The notes under the pieces are model-generated. The model made no database searches. It was not told the DNA's origin and worked only from the letters and a program-made list of their open reading frames with translations. A program made the position numbers and the translations under genes. Positions 34,962-46,380 of a stretch of 64,000 nt of DNA are shown piece after piece. The stretch comes from Nectonema munidae (Eukaryota > Nematomorpha > Nectonematoida > Nectonematidae): the NCBI GenBank assembly GCA_030549495.1, contig JAUIRK010000235.1, forward strand, positions 248,001 to 312,000. The letters are read 5' to 3'. Position 1 is the stretch's first letter. Each line of letters opens with the position of its first letter.

Positions 34962-37740
34962 GATTTATGCTTAAGTGTTAAGAAGAAGATATGATGTTGA
35001 GAAGGAGCTTGTTATGCTAAATTCTTTCCATTAAAAACGTTTGAAAAGTGATTGATATAATCAATGCATTTTGAAATTTATCTCAAACAGAAATTTTTCC
35101 AAATTTAAAAGTGCAGCATTTTTCATATGTCTTTATTTTATTTATAAAATCAAATACACCATTAATTTATATAAATTAATAATTTATACATTTAATGCCA
35201 CAAATTGAATTTATGGATCCTTGAAATAAAGAAAATTTTGAAAAAAACACAAACTGTTAAAAAAAATTTTACAAGTAACGGTTCAGTTGAAACTAAAAGT
35301 GCTTTATGAGATGGAATTAATGAACGTCATTAACCGTATTCAAGTTTATTAATGGAGAACGCAGTAAAGCTTAATCTATCATGTATAAGGTTTAAATGTA
35401 TTCATCTATTTTTCTTATGTCTGAATCATTGCATTTTTTACTTAAGATGAATCGGATTTCAAGTTTTCTCATCAAAAATGTGAAGTATTTGAATGGATCA
35501 ATCAATAAGAAAAAGGCTTGCGAAATTCTAGTGAAACTTAGGGGTTGATCAAATTCATGAACGTATATAAATACAGATACAATTACTATATTGTTTGTAT
35601 ATATGTACGTATATATGATTTGTAGTGGTCAGATTGAATAGAAGTATTTAATAAACTCGATGATTCTCATCTCTACCAAATCATGTTCACTATTTTAACC
35701 TTTTTCTCAAGAATTTTTTCGAAAGCTAGTCCCCTAATACCTTGATCATTCAGAAAAATATTAGTATAAAATTTAATTTTAAAATGTTTAGCAATTAGTA
35801 CACCATTTATAACTTAAAAAGAGTTTGCACACACACACACACAACCTACAAATTATTAAGAGTAAAAAAAGGTAGCAAATAATTAATGCATAGAAATCAA
35901 AAAGTTTGCACAGAAAATGAAATTTTGGATAAGAAAATCAATGAAAGCAAAGAACAAATACAGAGTTGAAAATATAGAAGACAAGATGATGAAAGATGAA
36001 AAGAGAATTTTGATTGACCAAAAATCATTAGTTATGGAGATTCCCATTGCATTTATCTGTATGTAGAGCATTTGATGAATCAAGTAGGGGACTCATAGGC
36101 CATGCTTCTCTCTATATATTCCATATTCCTCAAAATTGAGTTTGACTCGCAATGGAATAAAAAAATATACAGATGACTCGTTTCTCTAAATATAAATACA
36201 TTAACTTTGTATTAATATACAAATATATTTGATTCACCAATAGGATGCACAGATGTAGATGAAGATTATAAAAAAATGGAAAAAGCTTTGAAATATCGAG
36301 AAATTTCATCAAAAAGTTCAAAAACAAAAATGACTATATTACGGGGAGAATGGATCAAGAGTGTGTTGCATTTATCAAAAAATTGTGAAATTAAAGTTTA
36401 AATAATAATATCGTATTTTATATAATGATTTTTATTAGTGTTTCAGCATGGAGGGAATTTGAGGGTTTGTACAATGAGTGTAAAAATGGGAATGAAATAA
36501 AAGAGCATGTTTTCGAAGGAAATGGAGAATTCCTTATTTTGTAATCTTCGAATTTCAAAAGAGATAATTTCCAAAATACGTCTGCTGTTTGTGACTTCCT
36601 TTTCAATCTGAAATCGTAAAAAATACTTTTGCAAAAAAACAACACTTCCAATTTAATACCAACAATGAAAAAATCATTACGTATAAACTCGCGTATAAAG
36701 TTAGGATTTTTTCTCCAAAAATAAAGGCAAAAATGTACCATCTTTGGGTTAGTCAAATTAGTTTTTTTTAGAAAAACATCAACATTTTCTCTCGTCTTAT
36801 GGATGTGTAATGCCATAATCCACAAAATCCGTTTCAAATTTAACATATTATACATGAGATATACTACTTAATGCCAATAGATGAAGAGTTAAAATTTTGC
36901 TTATATATTTTTAGGGTAGTTCAAGTTTAGGTTTTGATACTTACCCCATTGGTTGAATTTGCATTCCCAGTATAAGACCTATTGTGATAGATATGGAGAT
37001 TCTATTTCAATTGATTTAAATGATTGACAAGCAACTAGGATAAACTATTGGTTTAAAAAATGGGGTTTTTAGCATACATTTAAACATTTTTGGACATGTG
37101 TTAAAAATGATCTCTTTTAGCAATCACAAAGATACCACTTAAAAAGTGGGTTAAATTTGTCTGATGAAAACACTTTTTCTTTCCGTTAATAAAATAAAAT
37201 TATAAAATTATAAAAGTTAATATAATTCAAAGCAAAGAAAAAAGAAAAAAGGAAAATTGTATGGAAGACTAAAATAATATTTACAAACAAATTTTTAGAT
37301 AAATAAAAAAATTTATAGTATCAAATATTGACTCACACTTTTTGTAAGGTAAAATCAATTAAAAGATTTTTATCAATATTATTTGACAAGAATGTTTTGA
37401 AATTTGTGAAATACTACAATTATCGTACTTTTTTACTTTATTAAGGTCGGCGTTTTTTCATTGTAAAAAACATTTTATTTTTTAACTTTAGTTAAACCTA
37501 CAAAAAGACGAAGATAAAATGAAAAAGACAAAAAATAATTAAAAAGAATTTATTTGAGAACTAAGAATAAAAAAATTTTGAGAATTAGATTTGATGAAAG
37601 CAAAATTTGAAAAGATATAAAATTTATAAAAAGGCTTACTTCACAATTAAGTAGTATAGTAAGTGAATTGAGCCAATTAATCAATTACACTTACACACAC
37701 TCAAGAAAGAAGGAACCAGAATAATTTTGATAATTCATTC
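34962..37740. other. Upstream of AQP-B, no gene supported
   Basis: Should contain the AQP-B promoter, but I see no convincing core element. A (CA)n run lies at 35829-35843. A minus-strand open frame of 145 codons (36855-36418) has no recognisable motif and AT-driven composition, so it is not called as a gene. Confidence 0.45.
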
Positions 37741-38480
37741 ATGCATCCATTAATCCATTCATTCATTCATTCGTTCATTCATTCATTGAGGGGAGTTGTA
37801 GGAGAGAAGGGAAATTTGTAATTAGAATTTATGGAAAGTACAAGATTTTTGGTGTTAGTAGTAGTACGATCGATAGAACGAGCTCAAGCGAACATACTGA
37901 ATTCATTTTCACATCATGCATTATATTTCATGATTATCATTACCATCTCCTTTTGCAAAAGGTGTGTTAAAATGGAAAAGAAATTTTCAACACAAATGGT
38001 GATGATGAAATTGATAAATTATGATTGTGGAAATCAAATTTTCATCATCATCCTTCGCATTTCGCTCGCTCACTAGATAAATAACAATTAAGGTCGAGAG
38101 AGAGAGAGAGAGAGTTGTGCGCACAAAGAGTGTGAAATTCACGAAATTCAACGTCACACACACACACACACACACACTTACGCATATTCTCTGAATTCTC
38201 CGTTATCATTGCAACTTCGTGTTTGGTGCGTTTCATTTGATATTGAGAGTAGAGAGAGAGGAGTAGCTTTTTAGCTCAAGGTCTAGTAGTGGTGACCTTC
38301 TACCCTGCTAAAAGGCCGTATAACATACGAGATGTAGGTGTATCATTATCATCCATTGTCAATAACACATACACATGTTAGGCTGCTATTAGAGTGTATG
38401 AAAGATGATGATGATGAGCATGGCTTCATCGAAACATCCTTCTAGAATCGCATCATCATCATCATCATCCACATATAAAT
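37741..38480. repeat. Microsatellite-rich, higher-complexity stretch
   Basis: (ATTC)n at 37750-37785, (GA)n at 38095-38113, (CA)n at 38155-38177, (GAT)n near 38405-38417 and (ATC)n at 38450-38468. Unique sequence between them is less AT-rich than average. GA-rich tracts next to unique sequence can mark arthropod promoters, but no gene start is visible. Confidence 0.55.
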
Positions 38481-38558
38481 AATATTTAAAATCTATTTTT
38501 AATCATAATTTCTCTATCATCACAGTTCTTCAGATATTTCAATGTTCTGGCCAAGGCC

Positions 38559-38877
38559 ACATAGAGAATTCTGAAAAGGGCATAGAGAATTCTGAAAAGG
38601 GCATAGAGAATTCTGAAAAGGGCATAGAGAATTCTGAAAAGGGCATAGAGAATTCTGAAAAGGGCATAGAGAATTCTGAAAAGGGCATAGAGAATTCTGA
38701 AAAGGGCATAGAGAATTCTGAAAAGGGCATAGAGAATTCTGAAAAGGGCATAAAGAATTCTGAAAAGGGCATAGAGAATTCTGAAAAGGGCATAGAGAAT
38801 TCTGAAAAGGGCATAGAGAATTCTGAAAAGGGCATAGAGAATTCTGAAAAGGGCATAGAGAATTCTGAAAAGGGCAT
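38559..38877. repeat. Minisatellite, 15 copies of a 21 bp unit
   Basis: Unit core is GAGAATTCTGAAAAGGGCAT. Fifteen consecutive copies are identical except one G-to-A change in the copy near 38749. Because 21 is a multiple of three, the minus strand stays open in two frames (repeating MPFSEFS and ALFRILY). Those are not genes. Each unit contains GAATTC. Near-perfect identity means recent expansion. Confidence 0.95.
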
Positions 38878-38890
38878 CATTGTTGTCATA

Positions 38891-39411
38891 CAGTCGACTC
38901 TCCCAAAACCGTCCGTTTGTAAAACCGAATCTCACTCTAAACCCAACTTTATTTGGAGTCCAAAATTATTTTTGATGATTTGTTATTAACTCTTATGAAT
39001 ACTGTAAAATGTTGTTATGTAAAATGTTTTATTATGAATCTATAAAAATGTTGAAAATTATATTCTAGAAAAGCGAACTTTTAACAAAAAAGCTTTTAGG
39101 AGATAAAGAGAGCAAAACTTTGTTTTTCAAAAACGATATTAGTATTTTTACATGTCATGGATCATCCCTTTTTTTTTATATTTTTTTATTCGTTTTTCAG
39201 CTCTACAAATATAGTAATTACGATTTGAAAAAATTACAGTATATTTTGAATTTTTTAGTAAGAACTTGATACCATTTTGATAAAACGATGTTTTTTCAGG
39301 TAAATAATTTTTTTCATTTTTTAAAGCTTACTCTATAATAACTTACCCTAGAATAGTGAATAGATAATCTGAAATAGGTAAACTTACTCTAAACGCTAAA
39401 AGGTTTTACTG
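38891..39411. mobile_element. Candidate pogo-type MITE next to the minisatellite
   Basis: Starts CAGTCGACTCTCCCAAAACC after a TA and ends AAAAGGTTTTACTG before a TA. The two ends are only weakly complementary (a CACTCTAAA / TTTAGAGTA pair inside), so they could be ends of two different copies. No coding. Confidence 0.35.
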
Positions 39412-39652
39412 TAGTTTATATTTTTATAATTTTTTATTGTTTTTCTAATTTTTATTAGAAAAACCTTTTAACTACAATAAATGATATCCATTAATTTCTA
39501 ATAATTGAAAGCATTTTGATTACTTTTGAAAAATATCAAAATTAATTAGTTTACATAAATAACTTCCTTCCAAATCTTTGAGACATGGAATGTGTATGTT
39601 TCCAACTTAAAAATATTTTTTAGAGTGTTTTAAACAAAAATTTTAAATTTAA

Positions 39653-40205
39653 ATGTCAAAAAGAAAAAGAACAGAACTTGATTTCAATATGAAAATTAGA
39701 ATGATTGAAGAAGTGGAAATGGCATGTCAAGAGCTCATATAGCAGTAAAATATGGAATTGGTAAATCAACAGTATGTGACATTCTAAAATCCAAAGACAG
39801 ATGGAAGTCAAAGGTAGAAGAACCTCCATATGGAGTTAAATTTAGAGTAGTTAAAAGTAAGTTTTGAAACATTAATGAGCTGATGATTGTATGGTTCAGA
39901 ACCGCCAAAAACAAAAATATTGGAATAAGTGGCGCTTTGATAAGAGCGAAGGCGCGACAGTTTGCGGAACTAACAGAAGACTGCATGTGGTGTGCGAGGA
40001 GACGTTAACAAAGAAGTAGTTGAAAATTGGAAAAACAAAATTGCACAACTGTGTGTTGGATACGAGCCTCGCAACATTATCAATTGTGATGAGACTTGGC
40101 TTTCCTTCCGTGCGCTACCAAATAAAACACTTGCTGAAAAACAGGAAGACGTGGCAGGGACTAAATCTTCAAAAGACAGAATTACAATTATGTTTACATG
40201 CAGGC
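39653..40205 (+). pseudogene. pogo/Tigger-type transposase, N-terminal half, truncated
   Basis: Starts MSKRKRTELDFNMKIRMIEE. A psq-type helix-turn-helix follows one frame change: GMSRAHIAVKYGIGKSTVC and DILKSKDRWKSK. A CENP-B-type second DNA-binding helix contains KNKNIGISGALIRAKARQFA. The start of the DDE domain contains YEPRNIINCDETWLSF (catalytic Asp in NCDETW), LPNKTLAEKQEDVAG and SSKDRITIMF. It stops abruptly at about 40205, just where the MULE-associated repeat array begins, so the missing second half was probably cut off by that insertion. Frame changes make it non-functional. Confidence 0.75.
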
Positions 40206-40213
40206 AGCGTGAG

Positions 40214-40353
40214 CAGACTGAATGCCTAAAGACTGAATGTCTAAGGACACATTGCCTACAGACTGTATGCTAACGGACTAAATGACTAAAGGAATAAATG
40301 CCTAATGGACTGAGCGCCTAACAACTTAATGCCTAATGGACAAAATGCCTACC
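40214..40353 (-). repeat. Degenerate 15-17 bp tandem array beside the MULE fragment
   Basis: About nine units; read on the minus strand the consensus is close to TAGGCATTYAGTCCRT. Adjacent to the MULE transposase remnant on its 3' side. Subterminal tandem repeats are common in MULE-type elements, so it may be that element's end. Confidence 0.65.
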
Positions 40354-40454
40354 AAAGATTACTAGTAGAAGAAGAAAGGTTGAAAATGTGACAATTTTTT
40401 ATTGAAAAATTACTCAAATAAAAACTACAAATTATGTGATATAGACCGTAAATA

Positions 40455-40985
40455 GTCTAAACCTGTGTCTTTGTCATACTTGGCATGAACGTTTTTTTAC
40501 TCTTTCATTTTTTTGAATATACTTTTTATTAACTCTAGGCATATTTTCTCCCAAAAACATTTGCTCAAGGATCACATCTGTATTTTCTTGTTCCAGTTTG
40601 ATAATTTTGAGTAATTTTTCAATGGCTGGATATGGAACTCCAACTCTTCTTTTATTCGCTTGATGCCATCCTTCTAGTGAATTTTAGTTCTTGGAAACTC
40701 TGATTTAATTCTGTTAAAAACATTCCATGTTTGAATATCGAATTTTGGTCTCTTTCGTTTGCCGCGCTGAACCATGCCAAGCCAGGTTTATTCAAAATAT
40801 TCCAAAGAATTACTCAAAACTTTGTCGTTTTCTTTATTTAGTGAATGCATTAATTCTAAAAATAAATCTACAAAATCATTTGGTGGAACAAAAGCTAAAG
40901 CTTGTACTTGCTTTATCATCAAAGCATTTTCAGAAGCTTAGTAAACCAAAATACGCAGAATCCCAGAAATCCAAAGTAGATTTGT
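40455..40985 (-). pseudogene. MULE-type transposase, C-terminal fragment
   Basis: On the minus strand it reads ALAFVPPNDFVDLFLELMHS, then LEYFE, a stop, TWLGMVQRGKRKRPKFD, IQTWNVFNRIKSEFPRTK, one frame change, then NSLEGWHQANKRRVGVPYPA, IEKLLKIIKLEQENTDVIL and EQMFLGENMPRVNKKYI. The order 'VPPNDV...F..L', 'W...R......FP(R)T(N)NS.EGWH' and the following lysine/glutamate helix is the typical C-terminal part of Mutator-like transposases in animals. The catalytic DDE core upstream is missing. It is dead. Confidence 0.7.
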
Positions 40986-41724
40986 TGTTTTAAAGATAAA
41001 ACTGGAGAGAATTACTTATCTAAGTTTTAAGATATAAAGAGAAAACTGGAGAGAGTTTCCCTTAGTTCAAGAATTTATTCTATGTATATTTCCAAAAATG
41101 TTTTTTTGGTTACTTTCAAACTTTAAGGGTGGCACTTATTCGTTATCTCACCAAAAATTTTTATTTTTAGTCCACTAGCACAAATACCGAATGCTTGGGA
41201 TTCGGCCTTTCCGAATTAGTGATTTTTCCGGTATGTAATTCTTATTTTAATGAAAAAATCACACTTTGCTTACTCGATTTCTCTCACTATAAACTTGAGT
41301 CGAACTAAAATTCAATGTCAGATATCAGTTTAATAATAAAAGTAGACCAAAAAATTATTGCTCATAAAGTAATTTTCAGATATACTGATTCTACTGGGTT
41401 TTGACAATTTTTTAAACATTTATTTTAAACCCATTGTTTTAGGTGCTTTGTTCTTTCTCTAATTACTTTACTTTCAAGATATAGAGACTCATCAGTTCTT
41501 CTTCATTTATGAAACTTTTATTTTATAAACATTCAAGAAGCTCATTTAGAAAAATTTATAAAAAATAATTTGTAGATCAGAAAATTTTTTATTTATTTAT
41601 TTGATAATAAAATTTTTAGCAATATTTGTATTATACTTTTTGATAATAAAAACATTTTTGGCGAGGGGGGGGGGGTGATAACCAAAAACTAGCAAAAGTA
41701 CAACTTAATAAATATCTCTACGTA

Positions 41725-42552
41725 CAGTAAAACCTCGTTATCTCGAATTTGAAGGGACCAAACAAAAACTTCGAGATATCCAGGTGTTCGAGATATCCAA
41801 AATATCAAGAAAAACTATTATCAAGTCCATTTTTTGAAAAATAAGTATCGACCGGTATGTTTTTTCTCTGCTTGTTAGATCTAAAGTAACTCTGTTAAAA
41901 TAAACAGATCCTGATATCTTTTTAAAGTGCATTTTATTTTAAATCAACGTCAGTAAGTCGGACTCAAAGAGACAGAAAGTCCAAAAAATGGTAGATGATT
42001 GATGAAGGCATAAAAAACTATGAAAATCCATGATCATCACACATCTTATGCCTAGTTTTACATCACTTCTCTAAGCAGCTTTGATGATGTTGACATATTA
42101 CTTTCATTAAGATTTTCATTACAAACTTAATTTATTGAAGAAAAAATATGGCAACAATTGTTGCATAAATAAAATTTTAAACACTGAAATTTATTGGGGA
42201 GAGGGGAGGGGAGAGGAGCAAAATGCCTTTTTGCCCCCTAGGAAAACATTAGGTGGAGAGGAGAGGGTCCCTGATGTATTGTTGCAATATTGCTAGAGAA
42301 CATTTATTTTTTATTTGGTGTTTTGTTGTAAATGATTATTTACGTATGTAAAAAGTTGGAGATAAACATAGTAAATTTGATGCTTGTAACAATTAAATAC
42401 TTCGAGATATTCAGGTTATTCAAGATATCAGAGTTCGAGATATCCAAACTTATTTACATGTAATGTATAGGGAAAAAGTTCGTACCATAAAAGAACTTCG
42501 AGATAACCGATACTTCGAGATATCACATGTTCGAGATATCGAAGTTTCACTG
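41725..42552. mobile_element. pogo-type MITE, 828 bp, TA target duplication
   Basis: Starts CAGTAAAACCTCGTTATCTC after a TA and ends GATATCGAAGTTTCACTG before a TA. The ends carry repeated TTCGAGATATC blocks on both sides (several copies each). The interior is non-coding. A textbook non-autonomous Tigger-like element. Confidence 0.85.
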
Positions 42553-42554
42553 TA

Positions 42555-43597
42555 TTTTCTAGTGATAATATTCAGAGATTGTGAAATACCTTTGAAAAGT
42601 AAGCAAGACCTTTCAATCCATAATGTTTGCAGCTAAATCGTGAGATGCAAAAAATTTAAAGCAAGGCGTTGAAATTATAATCTGAAACTTTTTGTATTCA
42701 ACATTTTTTTTCTTATGAATTTTTTTTTCTTAAATATTTGATTTTTTGTTGAGAAAAGATATATATATTGAATTACACATCTTTTACAAATTTTTAGAGT
42801 TCTAAAAAAATTAAAAAATGCAAACTAAAAATTAATTTTTGTAAAAATATTTATTACCGATCTTAAAAAATTTTCAAATCGAATCTAAAGATAAAATACT
42901 CTTAAAACTTGAAAACGTTACTTAAATTTGAAAACATTTCACTTGAACTTGAAAACATTTTACTTGAACTTGTAATGCAAGAAATAAGAGTGTATTATTA
43001 TCAATAGTATGTTCAACATGTTAAAAAAAGATCATCATTTTTTTTTTAGAAATTACACAAAAATATTTTTTTTAATTTTTTTTACAATTTTTTTTTAGTT
43101 TAAAGTACACCAGGCCTTTGCTATGGGTTTTTTAATAGGGCATGTAAGAATTGAAGTTTGTCTTGTTTATTTTCTTCAATCATAAGAAATGTAATTTGAA
43201 AAAAATTGATGTCCAAATTCGATTACAACATCCCCAGACTCCATTGTTAATGCGAAAAAAGGCCATGAATTAGACATGTATAATTGAAATTTACGCCAAA
43301 ATATAAGTAAGAAATAAGAAAATCATTGGACATTTGAGAGAAAATTTTGTTATAAAATATTTCATTTTTAACACTAGCAGAATTTTTAAGACGAATCGCC
43401 TGTTTCTTTTTTAATTGAATTTTATTTATACAAAGCAGGTCATTTTTGTTTCTTGGGACCACTGGCTAAACACTGGTCCAAAGTGTTACTATCTTCTTTA
43501 AAAAATTTATTTTCCCGAATTCAATAAATAATTATGGCAATTTTTAAACCTTAATAAACTATTGCGACAGAATTGTATTCTCTTTTTGTAAACCATA
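42555..43597. other. No gene seen
   Basis: AT-rich. A 71-codon minus-strand frame at 43462-43247 has no recognisable motif. Confidence 0.5.
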
Positions 43598-43757
43598 GGG
43601 AACGCGAGTAAGGTTCCTTAGATATTTAGTTTCGATAACTCAAGGTCTTGGGTTCGATCTAGCAGCAAGCCTCTTTTCCTCATAGTTCGATGCAAGTCGC
43701 TGAATTGTTCCTTCAAGATGAAAACACCCCATTGTATACATTTACCTTACCTTACCA
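43598..43757 (+). mobile_element. tRNA-derived SINE, family 1, copy 2
   Basis: The only plus-strand copy. B box GGTTCGATCTAGC (43651), then CTTTTCCTCATAGTTCGATG, GATGAAAACACCCC and a TTTACCTTACC tail. More diverged in the A-box half than copy 1. Confidence 0.8.
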
Positions 43758-44272
43758 TATTTTTATAAATTATTCATAGTCGTCTCTTGCGAAAATATTT
43801 TCCAAGATACTGCCTTCCTTCTAACCTTCATATGGGAACAAAAAGAGTAGTATTTTCTAGTTTATTTAGTACCACAGTCTTAGTAGAAATAGCAATAAAT
43901 TAAGATGTGTTACAGATAAAAGTTATAGGTGAATATTTTTCAATCATTTCAAAATTCAAATAATATAATATAAGCACAGCTATGAACTACAAAAACAAGA
44001 AGCGGGCCTATCGGGCAGTGCTAAATTTTCAAAATTAGAAAAAGGTTTGTTGGATGTAAATATATATATTCGTGGAAATTCAACAAAATGGTGTACAATT
44101 ATTTATCTATTATATATAAACAATAACTATTGATTAACCATCTTAGCTAGATATCTATTTATGATCTATTACAAACCGATTAGAAAAATAACCAATATCA
44201 AATAAATTAACTAGAAAATTAAGTAAAGTATACAATCATACAAAAGCATTATTCTTGTTCCAAAAACCGTGA

Positions 44273-44922
44273 CCCCTTAATCCACCCCTGTAAATTTCAC
44301 CATTCCACCTCAAAATTTGCCTCCCAGGAAACTTCCATCCAATTTATTTTTCATTTCAGGGACTTTCCACTACCCTGGCCCGTAAATGTCATCCCAAAAT
44401 TCCAACCCCAAAATTTTCTCTCTAAGAAACTTATTTCAGAAAATTTTCGCTTATCAGAAAACTGTTCTAAATTTATTCTAATTATTTTAAAAAAAATGAT
44501 GATTTTAGAGTAAAATCTTTCACATCGCGAATAAGTTCTTGTTTTCTTCACGCTGTCTTTGTGCCTCCCATATGTGTAATTTTCACTGTCAACCACTTTT
44601 CTTTTTCCCTTCCATGAAGGAAAGTATGAAAGAGACATGGGTGCAAGAGAATAATACATTTGAATGATATAAAAGGGAGCAACTAGAGCCAATAGAAAAT
44701 TAAACCTTAGCTTTCTTTGAATGTCAATCAAAGTTTGCTATAATATATGGGCTTCACTCTGAATTTTTTAGAGCAAACAACGACTCTTTAACTTATTATA
44801 GCAAACAATAGTGGGGTGAATTATTCGAGGATGCAAATTTCGTAGGGTAGAATTTTGGAAGGGGGAAATTTCGAGATGGAATTTTTGGAGTGAAATTTAT
44901 TGGGGTGGAGTTTACATAGAAC
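44273..44922. mobile_element. Candidate fold-back element
   Basis: The left side (44280-44400) has pyrimidine-type words such as TGTAAATTTCACCATTCCAC and CCAAAATT. The right side (44830-44922) has the matching purine-type words GGTAGAATTTTGG, GGGGGAAATTTC and GGGGTGGAGTTTA. The arms are degenerate inverted repeats around a non-coding middle. Confidence 0.4.
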
Positions 44923-45015
44923 CCTAAAAACAAGCTTTTTTCCAAAAGCAAATAGATTTTTTATATATTGTATATCTATTAATTCAAAAGAATTTAAACA
45001 TATGTTATTAATTGG

Positions 45016-45164
45016 GTAGGTAAGAATAAAAGTTTCGGGTGTTTTCATCGAGTAGACGCAATTGCGTCGCTTGTATCGAACTATGAAGAAAGGGTGATGC
45101 TGTCTTGAACCCAAGACCTTGAGTTATAGAAACTGAGAATCTAACCAACCTTACTCATGCCCCC
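45016..45164 (-). mobile_element. tRNA-derived SINE, family 1, copy 3
   Basis: Minus strand: head GGGGGCATGAGTAAGG, weakened B box GGTTCAAGAC, body with GATGAAAACACCC. One of four copies within 2.8 kb. Confidence 0.75.
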
Positions 45165-45687
45165 TAATTAATATAATTTTAATATTTCAATAATTAATTA
45201 TAATATTCCAGGTATTAATTTTTTATAAGAATATTTGCTATATTATATTTTAATTATTATTACATATATAAGTAAACAGAAATGTTTTTCTTAACTCAGC
45301 AATCATTAAAGTTATAGCTTAAACAAAAGATGACATAACATTTACTTATGTTGAATTACTTGAAATTAAAATTAAGTATGACATGTTTATTAAGTTGTAA
45401 TATTAAAATGTCAATAAGTTTAAATCCTATATATATTTGAAGTTGTGATGGAAACATACAATCAAAGGAAATAGTTAAAATGTTTAAGCGGTATTATATT
45501 TATTCCCTTGAAAAAATCATTGGAAAACTGATTGTTTAAAACGAATCAAACTTTGATGTTATTTAAGAAACGAAATTTTAACAGGAGATTTTTCAGCATT
45601 AATTTTTAATTTTTCACTTAAAGGTAAGAAAGTATATGTGCTATTTAGCGTAAAGAAACTATTTGTGCCTTAGTTGCAAAGTTACTA

Positions 45688-45820
45688 ACCTTGGGGTGTT
45701 TTCATCGAGAAGGCACATTCGCGACGCTTGCATCGAAATATGAGGAAAGCAGGCTTGATGCAGGATCGAACCCAAAACGCTGAATTATCGAGACCCAGTG
45801 CCTAACCAACCTTACTCACT
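45688..45820 (-). mobile_element. tRNA-derived SINE, family 1, copy 4
   Basis: Minus strand: GAGTAAGGTTGGTTAGGCAC A-box region, B box GGTTCGATCCTGC, body GATGAAAACACCCC. The outermost head bases and the tail are lost. Confidence 0.8.
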
Positions 45821-46232
45821 TAACTATATTTTGAAATATCAAATTAAACAAAACAGGTTTAAAACTTTTATCAGGAGACATTTTTCATGAACCTTTAAAT
45901 AATAATAATAATTAATTTAAAAAGCAATGTTTAAATTGAAGGAGTGAATAATTGTGAAAATTTCAAAGTTTCATATAGAAATTCTCAAAAGAATCATACT
46001 TGAAAGGCCTTGCTATTAAATAATGGATCTTGTTGTTTTTGAAGCTTCTTCCCACTAAAAGTAAGTTGTGTATTTTTACTGAATAAGTTTTTTTTTGACA
46101 TTTTTTCCTTGAAACTTAAATGTCTTGTTTGTTAATTGGTTGGTTAATCAATCAAATATTTAGTATAATTAATTCATTGGTTTTATTGAAAGGAATATTT
46201 TTATTTTAATAACATAACTTTATTTGTTAATA

Positions 46233-46380
46233 AAGTAAAGGTACCGTGGGGTGTTTTCATTTAAAATACTCAATTGCGCCCCTTGTATTGAACTATGAGG
46301 AAATGAGGATTGATGAGGAATCGAACCCAAGACCTTGAGTTATCGAAAGCCAGTATCTAACCAACCTTACTCAGGCCACC
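46233..46380 (-). mobile_element. tRNA-derived SINE, family 1, copy 5
   Basis: Minus strand: CCTGAGTAAGGTTGGTTAG, B box GGTTCGATTCC, body CTCATAGTTCAATAC, tail CCACGGTACCTTTACTTT. Confidence 0.8.

Noticed and set aside
36418-36855. 145-codon minus-strand open frame
   Set aside because: No recognisable domain, AT-driven composition, no splice or neighbour support. Chance frame most likely.
38559-38877. CRISPR-like repeat array
   Set aside because: Units are contiguous with no unique spacers, and the genome is eukaryotic.
38486-38935. 149- and 116-codon minus-strand frames with repeating heptads
   Set aside because: They are the 21 bp minisatellite read in two frames; the period is a multiple of three and the unit happens to lack stops.
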